Below, one piece after another: positions 51,575 through 62,471 of a stretch of 64,000 nucleotides of DNA; the stretch's first letter is position 1; the number at the start of each line of letters is the position of its first letter. The stretch comes from an uncultured Pseudomonas sp. (lineage in GTDB: Bacteria; Pseudomonadota; Gammaproteobacteria; Pseudomonadales; Pseudomonadaceae). The DNA is taken from NCBI RefSeq assembly GCF_946886105.1, contig NZ_CAMPHV010000004.1, forward strand, positions 62,001-126,000, given 5' to 3'. The translations under genes were made by a program, and so were the position numbers. The notes under the pieces were generated by a model. That model saw nothing but the letters and a program-made list of their open reading frames with translations. It was not told the DNA's origin and did no database searches.

Positions 51575-52153
51575 TTATGGGATGTCGATACCGGCGCTAT
51601 GCAGCATGTCCACCAGGCGAATCAGCGGTAGGCCGATCAAGCTGTTGGCGTCGCTACCCTCGGTGCTGCGGAACAGGCTGACGCCCAGGCCCTCGGCTTT
51701 GAAGCTGCCCGCGCAGTCGTAGGGCTGCTCGGCCTGCAGGTATCGGGTGATTTGCGCTTCGCTCAGGTCGCGAAAATGCACGGTGAACGGGATGCAGTCG
51801 ACCTGGTAGTCGCCGCTTTGACTGTCGAGTAGCGCCAGGCCGGTGAGAAAGGTGACGCTTTTGCCGCTGGCGGCCAGCAGTTGTTCACGGGCGCGCTCGA
51901 AGGTGTGCGGCTTGCCTAGAACCTGATCGGCGAGTACCGCGACTTGATCCGAGCCTATGATCAGGTGCTGGGGGTGGTTCGGACTCAGGGCTCTGGCTTT
52001 TTGCTCGGCCAGCCGGCGCACCAGTGCTTCGGCGGACTCTCCCATGTGGCGGCTTTCATCTATTGCCGGCGCGCTCCAGGTGAAGGGGAGGCGCAAGCGC
52101 TCGAGGAGTTCGCGGCGGTAGGGGGAGCTGGATGCGAGCACCAGGGGCGGCAT
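51575..52153 (-). CDS. Maf-family nucleotide pyrophosphatase (YceF type)
   Basis: A 192-residue protein of the Maf family, starting MPPLVLASSSPYRRELLERL (substrate-binding S-R-R motif). HLIIGSDQVAVL carries the catalytic Asp region and CAGSFKAEGLGVSLF matches the YceF branch, which hydrolyses 7-methyl-GTP in E. coli. It is divergent from the yceD-rpmF-plsX-fab cluster, as in E. coli. Confidence 0.92.
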   Translation of the reverse strand: MPPLVLASSSPYRRELLERLRLPFTWSAPAIDESRHMGESAEALVRRLAEQKARALSPNHPQHLIIGSDQVAVLADQVLGKPHTFERAREQLLAASGKSVTFLTGLALLDSQSGDYQVDCIPFTVHFRDLSEAQITRYLQAEQPYDCAGSFKAEGLGVSLFRSTEGSDANSLIGLPLIRLVDMLHSAGIDIP

Positions 52154-52223
52154 GGGCTTGTCCTTCTAAGGTCGGCTGGCGATTTTAGCGTTCGCCCATG
52201 TGTCTGAACAGGCCGAATTTCCT

Positions 52224-52252
52224 TTGACAGCGGCGGGGTGCATCCCTAGAAT
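52224..52252 (+). promoter_or_regulatory. Strong promoter of the yceD-rpmF-plsX-fab cluster
   Basis: TTGACA (52224-52229), 17-base spacer, TAGAAT (52247-52252): near-consensus sigma-70. The predicted start at about 52258-52260 leaves only 2-4 bases before the yceD ATG at 52262. Confidence 0.75.
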
Positions 52253-52261
52253 GCGCCGCCT

Positions 52262-52789
52262 ATGTCAAATGCACCGATTCCACCTCACGTTGATCCGCGC
52301 AAGTTAGCTGATCGTGGCGCCACCCTTGAAGGTGATCTGCTGCTGGCTGAATTGCCGCGACTCTGCGACCCGCTTGCCGAGAGTCAAGGTGAGGTGCGCG
52401 CGAAGTTCGTCTTCGAGCGTGACGAGCGCAATGCTGTGGTTATCCATAGCGAGCTCGACGTTGAAGTGAAAATGGTATGCCAGCGTTGTTTGGAGCTGGT
52501 TACCCTGCCGATCCATAGCGAATGTGATTACGCGGTGGTGAAGGAAGGGGCGAATACTCAGTCAGTGCCGCAAGGCTATGATGTGTTGGAACTGGGTGAA
52601 AGCCCATTGGATCTGCTGGCGTTGGTCGAGGATGAGTTGTTGCTCGCCTTGCCGATTGTCCCGGCTCATGACCCTAAAGATTGCCAGCAACCGGCTGGGC
52701 TCGACGAGCCCGAACCGAGCGAGGACGAGGTGACGCGGTCCAACCCGTTCAATGTATTGGCGCAGTTAAAGCGTGACCCAAACGTTTAG
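52262..52789 (+). CDS. yceD: YceD (DUF177), large ribosomal RNA accumulation protein
   Basis: A 175-residue protein of the YceD family, which is linked to 23S rRNA accumulation and is regularly paired with rpmF. Features are MVCQRCLELVTLPI with a C-x-x-C, LLALVEDELLLALPIVP-type segment at about 119-136, and the terminal NPFNVLAQLKRD. No ribosome site precedes the ATG, which is 10 bases after a strong -10, so translation may start on a leaderless end. Confidence 0.94.
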   Translation: MSNAPIPPHVDPRKLADRGATLEGDLLLAELPRLCDPLAESQGEVRAKFVFERDERNAVVIHSELDVEVKMVCQRCLELVTLPIHSECDYAVVKEGANTQSVPQGYDVLELGESPLDLLALVEDELLLALPIVPAHDPKDCQQPAGLDEPEPSEDEVTRSNPFNVLAQLKRDPNV

Positions 52790-52802
52790 GAGTTAATTAG
52801 TT

Positions 52803-52985
52803 ATGGCTGTTCAGCAGAACAAAAAATCCCGTTCCGCCCGTGACATGCGCCGTTCGCACGACGCACTGGAAGGCAATGCTCTGTCCGTTGAGAAGAGCAC
52901 CGGTGAAGTTCACCTGCGTCACCACGTATCGCCGGAAGGTGTTTACCGTGGTCGCAAAGTGATCGATAAGGGCGCCGACGAGTAA
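52803..52985 (+). CDS. rpmF: 50S ribosomal protein L32
   Basis: The 60-residue L32 opens [20 protein letters not shown]. It lacks the four zinc-binding Cys of some L32 forms, as in other Gammaproteobacteria. AGGAG overlaps the yceD stop, 10 bases upstream. It is co-transcribed with plsX. Confidence 0.98.
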   Translation: MAVQQNKKSRSARDMRRSHDALEGNALSVEKSTGEVHLRHHVSPEGVYRGRKVIDKGADE

Positions 52986-52988
52986 TCC

Positions 52989-53999
52989 TTGTCCGCTCCG
53001 ATCATCGCGATAGATGCAATGGGTGGGGACTTCGGTCCCCACTGCATTGTTCCGGCCAGCATTGCCTGTCTGGCTGAAAGCCCCTCGCTGCACCTGGTCC
53101 TCGTCGGCCAAAGATCCCTACTCGAAGAGCTCATTGGTCAGCATGCCGATGTCGATCGCTCGCGTCTGCATATCGAGCATGCGGACGAAGTGATCGCCAT
53201 GGACGAGCGTCCGGCCCAGGCCTTGCGCGGCAAACCGCAATCGTCGATGCGTGTGGCGCTGGAGTTGCTGCGCGACGGGCGGGTGCAGGCCTGCGTCAGC
53301 GCCGGCAATACCGGAGCCCTGATGGCGCTGTCGCGCTATGTCTTGAAAACCCTTCCGGGTATCGATCGCCCGGCGATGGTCAGTGCTATTCCAACCCGAA
53401 ACGGGTTTTGCCATCTGCTCGATCTGGGTGCCAATGTCGATTGCAGTGCGGAGCACCTTTATCAGTTCGCGGTGATGGGGGCTGTTGCCGCTGAGGTCCT
53501 GGGTGTGGCCAGCCCGCGGGTGGCGTTGCTCAACGTCGGTACTGAGGAGGTCAAGGGCAATCAGCAGGTAAAACTCGCCGCCAGTTTGTTGCAGCGGGCC
53601 GGAGGCCTGAATTATGTGGGTTTTATCGAGGGCGACGGCTTGTATCGCGGCGAGGCCGATGTGGTGGTCTGCGATGGTTTCGTCGGCAATATCCTGCTCA
53701 AGTCCAGTGAGGGGCTGGCCTTGATGATCGCTGCGCGGATCGAGGAGTTGTTCGCTCGAGGGTGGATGGCGCGAGCAGTCGGCTTGCTTGCGTTACCCTT
53801 GCTGAAGCGTTTGCGCAACGATCTGGCGCCGGCCCGGCACAACGGTGCGAGTTTTCTCGGTTTGCAGGGGATTGTGATCAAGAGTCACGGGGCGACCGGG
53901 GTGGATGGCTTTAAAAATGCCATTGGGCGCGCCGTGGCCGAGGTTGAAAACAACCTGCCACAGCGTCTTCACGGGCGCCTGGAGGATATGCTGCTTTGA
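52989..53999 (+). CDS. plsX: Phosphate acyltransferase PlsX (TTG start)
   Basis: The 336-residue enzyme makes acyl-phosphate from acyl-ACP for phospholipid synthesis. Family blocks are [31 protein letters not shown], and [17 protein letters not shown]. The only start that keeps the N-terminal strand is TTG 52989, three bases after rpmF; the first ATG would remove the conserved IIAIDAM. A TTG start may keep translation low relative to L32. Confidence 0.95.
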   Translation: MSAPIIAIDAMGGDFGPHCIVPASIACLAESPSLHLVLVGQRSLLEELIGQHADVDRSRLHIEHADEVIAMDERPAQALRGKPQSSMRVALELLRDGRVQACVSAGNTGALMALSRYVLKTLPGIDRPAMVSAIPTRNGFCHLLDLGANVDCSAEHLYQFAVMGAVAAEVLGVASPRVALLNVGTEEVKGNQQVKLAASLLQRAGGLNYVGFIEGDGLYRGEADVVVCDGFVGNILLKSSEGLALMIAARIEELFARGWMARAVGLLALPLLKRLRNDLAPARHNGASFLGLQGIVIKSHGATGVDGFKNAIGRAVAEVENNLPQRLHGRLEDMLL

Positions 54000-54105
54000 T
54001 GTGACCGCGCCCGGCGGCTCGTCATCCAACTGTCAGTTTGTTGCGTTTGGCTAATGCCAGGCGTGTATTTTTTCCCCGGCGATAAAACCATTAGGGGCTT
54101 ATTTT

Positions 54106-55044
54106 ATGTCCGCATCCCTCGCATTTGTCTTTCCTGGCCAAGGTTCGCAATCCCTCGCGATGTTGGCTGAGCACGGCGCTCAGCAGGTGGTCATCGACAC
54201 CTTTGGCGAAGCTTCCGAGGCGCTTGGTTACGATTTATGGGCGCTGACCCAGCAGGGCCCGGAAGAGCAGCTCAATCAAACCGATAAAACCCAGCCGGCG
54301 ATTCTCGCCGCATCCATTGCCTTGTGGCGTTTGTGGTGTGCCGAAGGTGGGGTGCAGCCGGGTTTTCTCGCCGGCCATAGCTTGGGCGAATACTCCGCGC
54401 TGGTGGCAGCTGGGAGCCTGCCGTTCGATCAGGCCGTCCGCCTGGTGGAAGTGCGCGGCCAACTGATGCAGCAGGCCGTGCCGGCAGGGCAGGGCGGTAT
54501 GGCGGCCATTCTTGGCCTGGACGACGCCGATGTGCTGGCGGCCTGTGCCGAAGCGGCCCAGGGCGACGTGGTCAGCGCGGTGAACTTCAATGCGCCCGGG
54601 CAGGTCGTAATCGCCGGTAGCGCCGCTGCGGTGGCGCGTGCCGTCGAAGCGTGCAAAGCGCGCGGCGCCAAGCGTGCCATGCCGTTGCCGGTTAGCGTGC
54701 CGTCGCACTGCGATCTGATGCGCCCGGCGGCGGAGCGGTTTGCCGAATCCATTGCCGGGATTGTCTGGCAGGCTCCGCAGATTGCCCTGGTGCAGAATGT
54801 CAGTGCATCGGTGGTTACCGATGTGGAGAGCCTGAAAAATAATTTATTGATGCAGTTGTACAGTCCGGTTCGCTGGGTCGAGTCGATGGTTTGCCTGGCC
54901 GAGCAGGGCGTCACCGATCTGCTCGAGTGCGGTCCGGGTAAAGTGCTGTCGGGGCTGAACAAGCGCTGTGTTAAAGGTATTACCACCCATAATCTGGAAA
55001 CCCCGGATGCCTTCGCCGCCGCCCGTGCGGCCCTGGCTGAATAA
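54106..55044 (+). CDS. fabD: Malonyl-CoA:ACP transacylase FabD
   Basis: A 312-residue acyltransferase that loads malonate onto AcpP. The active-site motif GHSLGEYSALV has Ser92; the catalytic His lies in PVSVPSHCDLM. AGGGG is 8 bases upstream. It is separated by 106 bases from plsX, a region with no gene. Confidence 0.97.
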   Translation: MSASLAFVFPGQGSQSLAMLAEHGAQQVVIDTFGEASEALGYDLWALTQQGPEEQLNQTDKTQPAILAASIALWRLWCAEGGVQPGFLAGHSLGEYSALVAAGSLPFDQAVRLVEVRGQLMQQAVPAGQGGMAAILGLDDADVLAACAEAAQGDVVSAVNFNAPGQVVIAGSAAAVARAVEACKARGAKRAMPLPVSVPSHCDLMRPAAERFAESIAGIVWQAPQIALVQNVSASVVTDVESLKNNLLMQLYSPVRWVESMVCLAEQGVTDLLECGPGKVLSGLNKRCVKGITTHNLETPDAFAAARAALAE

Positions 55045-55055
55045 GGAGAGGTTTT

Positions 55056-55799
55056 ATGAGTCTGCAAGGTAAGGTTGCTCTGGTTACCGGTGCGAGTCGT
55101 GGTATCGGTCAGGCCATCGCGCTGGAGTTGGGGCGCCAAGGTGCCGTGGTCATCGGGACGGCAACCACTGCGTCGGGTGCCGAGCGGATTGCTGAAACGC
55201 TCAAGGAATACGGTATCGAAGGCGCCGGTTTAGTGCTGGATGTCGGCGACAACGAGTCGGTTGCCACTACGCTCGAGCATATTCAGCAGCATCTCGGTCA
55301 GCCGACGATCCTGGTCAATAATGCCGGCATCACCCGCGATAATCTGATGCTGCGCATGAAGGATGACGAGTGGTTCGATGTCATCAATACCAATTTGAAC
55401 AGCCTTTACCGGCTCTCCAAGGCAGTCTTGCGTGGCATGACCAAGGCGCGCCACGGGCGCATCATCAACATTGGTTCGGTCGTCGGTGCTATGGGCAACG
55501 CCGGCCAAGTGAATTATGCTGCCGCCAAGGCCGGGCTGGAAGGTTTCGGTCGTGCGTTAGCGCGTGAAGTCGGTTCGCGGGGTATTACCGTGAACGCCGT
55601 TGCGCCAGGTTTTATCGATACAGACATGACCCGCGAATTGCCGGAAGCTCAGCGCGATGCGCTGCTTACGCAGATTCCGTTAGGCCGTTTGGGACAGGCA
55701 GAGGAGATCGCGAAAGTGGTCGCCTTCCTGGCTTCCGATGGCGCCGCTTACGTGACAGGGGCTACTATCCCTGTGAATGGCGGTATGTACATGAGCTAA
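55056..55799 (+). CDS. fabG: 3-oxoacyl-ACP reductase FabG
   Basis: The 247-residue SDR enzyme carries out the first reduction of fatty-acid elongation with NADPH. TGASRGIG cofactor motif (11-18), LVNNAG, catalytic Ser141, Tyr154 and Lys158 (YAAAKAG) are all present. AAGGAGAGG precedes the ATG, 11 bases after fabD. Confidence 0.97.
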   Translation: MSLQGKVALVTGASRGIGQAIALELGRQGAVVIGTATTASGAERIAETLKEYGIEGAGLVLDVGDNESVATTLEHIQQHLGQPTILVNNAGITRDNLMLRMKDDEWFDVINTNLNSLYRLSKAVLRGMTKARHGRIINIGSVVGAMGNAGQVNYAAAKAGLEGFGRALAREVGSRGITVNAVAPGFIDTDMTRELPEAQRDALLTQIPLGRLGQAEEIAKVVAFLASDGAAYVTGATIPVNGGMYMS

Positions 55800-55913
55800 A
55801 TGTGACGGATGCCTTCAGAAAAATGTCATAGCTGCTGTCTAAAATCCGTTATAAAGCTGCAATAGGTTTATAGACAGTTCGTTGAAGTGTTTCTGGGGGT
55901 CCCTGCATTCCGC

Positions 55914-55941
55914 TTGAAATGCTAAAAAACCTTTCTATACA
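55914..55941 (+). promoter_or_regulatory. Probable acpP promoter
   Basis: TTGAAA (55914-55919), 16-base spacer, TATACA (55936-55941). It lies in the 194-base gap before acpP and would allow the high acpP expression needed. Confidence 0.55.
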
Positions 55942-55993
55942 CTGGCCGCAGACCAGCTGCCTGGATTGTTTCAATTAGGAGTGAAAACAAGGT

Positions 55994-56227
55994 ATGAGCA
56001 CCATCGAAGAACGCGTCAAGAAAATCGTAGCCGAACAACTTGGCGTCAAAGAAGAGGAAGTAACCAACAGCGCTTCCTTCGTCGAAGACCTGGGTGCTGA
56101 CTCTCTTGACACCGTTGAGCTGGTGATGGCTCTCGAAGAGGAATTCGAGACCGAAATCCCGGACGAGCAGGCCGAGAAGATCACCACCGTTCAAGAAGCC
56201 ATCGACTACGTTACCGCACACGCGTAA
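55994..56227 (+). CDS. acpP: Acyl carrier protein
   Basis: The 77-residue acidic four-helix protein carries the growing acyl chain. The phosphopantetheine site is Ser37 in [18 protein letters not shown]. It has its own probable promoter and is followed by a terminator, so it is largely an independent, highly expressed unit in the fab cluster. Confidence 0.98.
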   Translation: MSTIEERVKKIVAEQLGVKEEEVTNSASFVEDLGADSLDTVELVMALEEEFETEIPDEQAEKITTVQEAIDYVTAHA

Positions 56228-56252
56228 ACGCATTCGTCGCTTCTCGACTCGG

Positions 56253-56290
56253 AAAAGCCGCACGCCTGTCATGGGAGTGCGGCTTTTCTT
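56253..56290 (+). terminator. Intrinsic terminator of acpP
   Basis: AAAAGCCGCAC (56253-56263) pairs with GTGCGGCTTTT (56277-56287), followed by CTTT. It lies 25 bases after acpP and probably lets part of the transcription reach fabF. Confidence 0.85.
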
Positions 56291-56333
56291 TAAGCGCTTC
56301 TCAGGCGTTACAAAATAGATAAAGGAGATTGCT

Positions 56334-57578
56334 GTGTCGCGTAGACGCGTCGTGGTTACCGGGATGGGCATGTTGTCGCCGCTGGGTAACGATGTGCCGA
56401 GCAGCTGGCAGGGCATTTTGGCCGGGCGCAGCGGTATCGGCATGCTTGAGCATATGGACCTTTCCGCTTTCTCCACGCGTTTCGGTGGTGCGGTCAAGGG
56501 CTTCAATGTCGAGGAGTACTTGTCCGCTAAAGAAGCGCGCAAGCTCGATCTCTTTATCCAATACGGTCTGGCCGCCAGTTTTCAGGCGATGCGCGATGCC
56601 GGGTTGGAGGTCACGGATGCCAATCGCGAACGAATTGGTGTGGCCATGGGTTCCGGTATCGGCGGTTTGACCAATATCGAGAACAACTGCAAATCCTTGA
56701 GCGAGCAAGGGCCGCGGCGAATTTCGCCGTTCTTCGTGCCGGGCTCGATCATCAATATGATTTCAGGCTTTCTGTCGATCCATCTGGGTTTGCAGGGGCC
56801 GAACTATGCCATTGCCACAGCGTGCACGACCGGTACCCACTGTATCGGTATGGCCGCGCGTAATATCGCCTACGGCGAAGCCGATGTGATGGTCGCCGGC
56901 GGTGCCGAAATGGCCTCCTGTGGGCTTGGACTGGGCGGCTTTGCCGCTGCGCGCGCATTGTCGACACGTAACGACGAGCCGACCAAGGCCAGCCGACCAT
57001 GGGATAAGAGTCGCGATGGTTTCGTGCTTGCCGATGGTGCGGGTGCATTGGTGCTGGAAGAGTTGGAGCATGCCAAGGCGCGCGGTGCGCATATCCATGC
57101 CGAGCTGATCGGTTTCGGTATGAGCGGCGACGCCTATCACATGACCTCGCCGCCAGACGATGGCGCGGGGGCGGCTCGCTGCATGGCCAATGCATTGCGC
57201 GATGCCGGGCTGAACGCCGACCAGGTGCAGTACATCAATGCCCACGGCACCTCGACATCGGCCGGCGACAAAGCGGAAGCGGCAGCGGTGAAGTCGGTGT
57301 TCGGTGAGCAGGCATACAAGCTGGCCGTCAGTTCGACCAAGTCGATGACTGGCCACTTGCTCGGCGCCGCGGGCGCGGTCGAGGCGATCTTCAGCATTCT
57401 GGCGATCCGCGATCAGGTCGCACCGCCCACCATCAATCTGGACGAGCCCGATGAGGATTGCGATCTGGACTTCGTGGCGCACCAAGCCAAGGCGTTGCCT
57501 ATCGACGTGGCGTTGTCCAACTCGTTCGGTTTCGGCGGAACCAACGGTTCCCTGGTGTTCCGTCGGTTCGCTGGCTGA
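56334..57578 (+). CDS. fabF: 3-oxoacyl-ACP synthase II FabF
   Basis: A 414-residue condensing enzyme, GTG start at 56334 with AAAGGAG upstream. Catalytic Cys164 is in [10 protein letters not shown]; the two His lie in NAHGTST and [12 protein letters not shown]; the C-terminal gatekeeper motif [14 protein letters not shown] is intact. It extends acyl chains and tunes membrane unsaturation. The stop overlaps pabC (TGATG). Confidence 0.97.
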   Translation: MSRRRVVVTGMGMLSPLGNDVPSSWQGILAGRSGIGMLEHMDLSAFSTRFGGAVKGFNVEEYLSAKEARKLDLFIQYGLAASFQAMRDAGLEVTDANRERIGVAMGSGIGGLTNIENNCKSLSEQGPRRISPFFVPGSIINMISGFLSIHLGLQGPNYAIATACTTGTHCIGMAARNIAYGEADVMVAGGAEMASCGLGLGGFAAARALSTRNDEPTKASRPWDKSRDGFVLADGAGALVLEELEHAKARGAHIHAELIGFGMSGDAYHMTSPPDDGAGAARCMANALRDAGLNADQVQYINAHGTSTSAGDKAEAAAVKSVFGEQAYKLAVSSTKSMTGHLLGAAGAVEAIFSILAIRDQVAPPTINLDEPDEDCDLDFVAHQAKALPIDVALSNSFGFGGTNGSLVFRRFAG

Positions 57579-58393
57579 TGCTGAGTTGGGTTGACGGTCA
57601 GCCCGCCGAGTCACTAGCGGTAACCGATCGTGGTTTGGCTTATGGCGATGGTCTGTTCGAGACCATCGCGGTCACGGCGGGCGTGCCGTCATTGCTGGAT
57701 CGCCACTTGGCGCGCCTCTCGCAGGGTTGTGCCCGGTTGGCGATTCCATGTGATGAGCCCAGAATTCATGCTGAGCTATTGGCCTTCTGCCAAGCGCTGG
57801 GCGACGGTGTGGCCAAGTTGATCCTGACTCGCGGCGATGGCTTACGCGGTTATGCGCCGCCTCAGCCGACACAGTCGCGACGGATTTTGCAAGGCGGCGC
57901 GAAGCCCAACTATCCGGCTGTCAATGCCGAGCAAGGCATAAGGTTGTTTCCCTGTGCGACGCGTCTTGCGGAGCAACCGGCGCTGGCCGGTCTGAAGCAT
58001 CTCAATCGCTTGGAGCAGGTGTTGGCCCGCGGCGAATGGCAGGATGCCGAGCATGCTGAAGGGCTGATGCGCGATATCAGCGGACGGGTTGTCGAGGGCG
58101 TCTACAGCAATCTGTTTCTGATCAAGGATGGTCGCCTGTCGACCGCCGATTTATCGCGTTGCGGTGTGGCGGGGGTGATGCGCGCAGAGCTGCTGGAGCG
58201 CGCTGCTGCTCTTGGTCTGGTCTGCGACATTCGCGATATAAGCCTCGATGAGCTGGTCGCCGCAGACGAGGTGTTTCTCTGTAATAGCCTTTACGGCATC
58301 TGGCCTGTACGGGCGCTACAAGCACACGACTGGCCGGTTGGCCCGCTCACCCGTAAACTGCAGGCTATTACCCGCGATCTATTGGACTGCTGA
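57578..58393 (+). CDS. pabC: Aminodeoxychorismate lyase PabC
   Basis: The 271-residue fold-IV PLP enzyme converts aminodeoxychorismate to p-aminobenzoate for folate. GLAYGDGLFETI is the N-terminal signature; the PLP Lys is expected near LAGLKHLNRLEQVLAR; EVFLCNSLYGIWPV is the C-terminal loop. The start at 57578 overlaps fabF; mltG follows after 3 bases. Confidence 0.94.
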   Translation: MLSWVDGQPAESLAVTDRGLAYGDGLFETIAVTAGVPSLLDRHLARLSQGCARLAIPCDEPRIHAELLAFCQALGDGVAKLILTRGDGLRGYAPPQPTQSRRILQGGAKPNYPAVNAEQGIRLFPCATRLAEQPALAGLKHLNRLEQVLARGEWQDAEHAEGLMRDISGRVVEGVYSNLFLIKDGRLSTADLSRCGVAGVMRAELLERAAALGLVCDIRDISLDELVAADEVFLCNSLYGIWPVRALQAHDWPVGPLTRKLQAITRDLLDC

Positions 58394-58396
58394 TTA

Positions 58397-59449
58397 GTGA
58401 TACGCAAACTATTGCTGCTGCTCGAAGGCGGTGTACTGCTGGCTGCGATATTGGTGATGTTTGCCGCTTGGCAGCAGCATTCGGCTTTGCAGCAACCGCT
58501 GAATTTGAGCGAAGAGCGTCTGCTCGATGTGCCTGTTGGCGCAACCCCGGGCGGCGTGCTCAATCGCTTGCAGAGCGAAGGGGTTTTGCACGATGCCTTC
58601 TGGTTGCGCCAATACTGGCGTTTCAACTTGGCCAATCAGCCGCTGCACAGTGGCGAGTACCGTCTGACGCCGGGCCTCAAAGTCATCGATATGCTCGGCT
58701 TGTGGCGAAAGGGCGAAGTGGTGCAGTACAGCCTGACCCTGGTCGAAGGCTGGAGTTTTCGCCAGGTGCGTGCCGCTTTGGCGCGGGAAATCCGGCTGGA
58801 ACAGAACCTCGACGGCTTGAGCGATGCCGAGGTGATGAAGCGTTTGGGGCAGCCCGGGCTCAATCCTGAAGGCCGGTTTTTCCCCGATACCTATCGTTAT
58901 GTGGGCGGTATGAGCGATCTGGACTTGCTCAAACAAGCCCACGCGCGCTTGGAAACGGTGCTGGCCGAAGAGTGGCAGGAGCGCGCCGAGGGTTTGCCTT
59001 ACAAGGAGCCCTACGACGCCCTGATCATGGCTTCGATAATCGAAAAGGAAACCGGGGTGCCGGAGGAGCGCGGTGCGATTGCCGGGGTGTTCGTGCGGCG
59101 TCTGAAAATTGGTATGCGCCTGCAAACCGACCCTACGGTAATTTTCGGCATGGGCGAACGCTACAACGGTAAAATCACCCGTGCCGATTTACTGGATCCC
59201 ACGCCTTACAACACCTATGCGATCGATGGCATGCCGCCGACGCCTATTGCGCTGGTCGGTCGCGAAGCGATTCATGCCGCCTTGCACCCGGCGGCGGGCA
59301 AAAGCTTATATTTCGTGGCTCGGGGCGATGGCAGTCATGTGTTTTCCGACACCCTCGAGGCGCATAATCGCGCGGTGCGTGAGTACCAGCTCAAGCGCCG
59401 CGCGGATTACCGTTCCAGTCCGGCTCCCATACAGCAAGCATCTGAATAA
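58397..59449 (+). CDS. mltG: Endolytic murein transglycosylase MltG
   Basis: A 350-residue inner-membrane enzyme, GTG start at 58397. One N-terminal membrane helix (LLLLLEGGVLLAAILVMFAAW), a LysM-like subdomain, and the catalytic Glu218 in IIEKETG. MltG cuts nascent glycan strands and sets their length. The order pabC-mltG-tmk-holB is also that of E. coli. Confidence 0.95.
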   Translation: MIRKLLLLLEGGVLLAAILVMFAAWQQHSALQQPLNLSEERLLDVPVGATPGGVLNRLQSEGVLHDAFWLRQYWRFNLANQPLHSGEYRLTPGLKVIDMLGLWRKGEVVQYSLTLVEGWSFRQVRAALAREIRLEQNLDGLSDAEVMKRLGQPGLNPEGRFFPDTYRYVGGMSDLDLLKQAHARLETVLAEEWQERAEGLPYKEPYDALIMASIIEKETGVPEERGAIAGVFVRRLKIGMRLQTDPTVIFGMGERYNGKITRADLLDPTPYNTYAIDGMPPTPIALVGREAIHAALHPAAGKSLYFVARGDGSHVFSDTLEAHNRAVREYQLKRRADYRSSPAPIQQASE

Positions 59450-61070
<1,621 letters not shown>

Positions 61071-61106
61071 AATCGTCCATCGAGTCATAAAACATCAGGA
61101 TGCCGC

Positions 61107-61463
61107 ATGAGCTTGCCACCTAATCTGGGTCCGCGTAACGGAATTTTGTCTCTGACCATCAAAGACAAGTCCGTGCTCTATGCCGCTTACATGCCCTTTA
61201 TCAAAAATGGAGGGCTGTTCATCCCGACCAACAAGAGTTACAAGCTCGGCGACGAAGTCTTCATGTTGCTCAACCTGATGGACGAGCCGGAAAAGATTCC
61301 GGTGGCCGGTAAAGTCGTATGGATCACCCCCAAGGGCGCCCAAGGCAACCGTGCCGCCGGGGTAGGGGTGCAGTTCAACGATGGCGACAACACCGCGCGC
61401 AATAAGATCGAAACCTATCTGGCCGGCGCACTGACCTCGGACCGCCCCACACACACGATGTAA
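61107..61463 (+). CDS. pilZ: Type IV pilus assembly protein PilZ
   Basis: The 118-residue founding PilZ protein is needed for type IV pilus biogenesis. MSLPPNLGPRNGILSLTIKD and MPFIKNGGLFIPTNKSYKLGDEVFMLL are characteristic. It lacks the R-x-x-x-R motif and so does not bind c-di-GMP, as known for this protein in P. aeruginosa; it instead interacts with PilB and FimX. It is 36 bases after holB. Confidence 0.96.
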   Translation: MSLPPNLGPRNGILSLTIKDKSVLYAAYMPFIKNGGLFIPTNKSYKLGDEVFMLLNLMDEPEKIPVAGKVVWITPKGAQGNRAAGVGVQFNDGDNTARNKIETYLAGALTSDRPTHTM

Positions 61464-61465
61464 CT

Positions 61466-61543
61466 GTAGCGACAAGCCGCAAGTTACAAGCGACAGGAAA
61501 GCGTCGGCGTTCTCGCTTTTACTTGTAGCTTGCAGCTCGCTAC
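61466..61543. repeat. 78-bp imperfect inverted repeat (REP-like)
   Basis: GTAGCGA...GC(C)GCAAG(T)TACAAG on the left is matched by the complement, ending CTTGTAGCTTGCAGCTCGCTAC, on the right with a few mismatches and gaps. It fills the gap between pilZ and tatD; such tRNA-free inverted repeats with AAGCTGCAAG/CTTGCAGCTT sequence are common in Pseudomonas intergenic DNA. Confidence 0.7.
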
Positions 61544-61557
61544 TTGAGGCTCACCCC

Positions 61558-62343
61558 ATGCTTATCGATTCTCACTGTCACCTCGATCGACTCGACCTGA
61601 CCGCCTATGGTGGTTCCCTGGATGCGGCGCTGGACGCCGCGCGGGCGCGTGGGGTCGGGCATTTTCTCTGCATCGGCGTCAGCGCCGATAATGCGGCGGC
61701 GGTCAAAGGTTTGGCCGAGCGTTATGCCGATGTCGATTGTTCGGTCGGTGTGCATCCGCTGGATCTCGAGCCCGGCGTCGCTCCGGCGTTGGATTGGCTA
61801 CTGGCCGAGTTGGACCATCCGCGGGTAGTGGCGATTGGCGAAACCGGGCTCGACTATCACTATGAACCCGAAGCGGCCGCGGCCCAGCAGCAGGCCTTCG
61901 GTCTGCATCTGCAGGCCGCGCGGATTACCGGCAAGCCAGTGATCGTGCATACCCGCGAAGCCCGCGCCGACACCTTAGCGTTGTTGCGTGAGGCGGCCCT
62001 GCCTCAGGCCGGGGTGCTGCATTGTTTCACCGAGGATTGGGAGATGGCCAAGGCCGCCTTGGATTTGGGCTTTTATATTTCCCTGTCCGGCATCGTCACC
62101 TTCCGTAATGCCGAGGCCCTGCGCGATGTGGCGCGCCAGGTGCCGGCGGATCGCCTGCTGGTGGAGACCGACTCGCCTTACCTGGCACCGGTGCCGCACC
62201 GCGGCAAACCGAATATGCCGGAGTACGTGCGTGACGTCGCTGAGTACCTGGCGTTGCTGCGGGGCGTGAGTTATCAGCAACTCGCCGAACAGACGAGCAG
62301 CAACTTCCAGCGTCTATTCCCGCTAGCCCGAGTCGCGCTATAA
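61558..62343 (+). CDS. TatD-family metal-dependent hydrolase
   Basis: A 261-residue TIM-barrel hydrolase with DSHCHLD (His6, His8), GETGLDYHYEPE (Glu metal ligand), VIVHTREA, HCFTEDWE and LVETDSPYLAP (Asp), the full set of TatD metal ligands. This locus corresponds to E. coli ycfH after holB. Members are 3'-5' DNA exonucleases or D-aminoacyl-tRNA deacylases; the exact activity is unknown here. Confidence 0.93.
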   Translation: MLIDSHCHLDRLDLTAYGGSLDAALDAARARGVGHFLCIGVSADNAAAVKGLAERYADVDCSVGVHPLDLEPGVAPALDWLLAELDHPRVVAIGETGLDYHYEPEAAAAQQQAFGLHLQAARITGKPVIVHTREARADTLALLREAALPQAGVLHCFTEDWEMAKAALDLGFYISLSGIVTFRNAEALRDVARQVPADRLLVETDSPYLAPVPHRGKPNMPEYVRDVAEYLALLRGVSYQQLAEQTSSNFQRLFPLARVAL

Positions 62344-62354
62344 AACTACGAGTC

Positions 62355-62471
62355 AAAAAAAACCCGGATTCTGGGGGCGAATCCGGGTTAAGACCATTAG
62401 GAGTAATCAAGGTACGCGGTCCACGGTACCTTGCCTGGCGAGACACTTGGGGGGAGATGTCCGCGCCAGTA
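62355..62471 (-). ncRNA. rgsA: Probable RgsA (P16) small RNA
   Basis: A strong minus-strand terminator (AACCCGGATTC-TGGGGGC-GAATCCGGGTT, then eight T on the minus strand, 62355-62389) has no coding gene close upstream. On the minus strand, CAATACT at 62484-62478 resembles the sigma-S -10 CTATACT, which would start RNA at about 62471 and yield about 117 nt. A second hairpin, AAGGTAC/GTACCTT (62409-62432), lies inside. RgsA, an RpoS-dependent small RNA of about 120 nt, is known from the tatD-PA2958 interval in Pseudomonas, which fits in place and size. Identity is inferred, not aligned. Confidence 0.7.
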
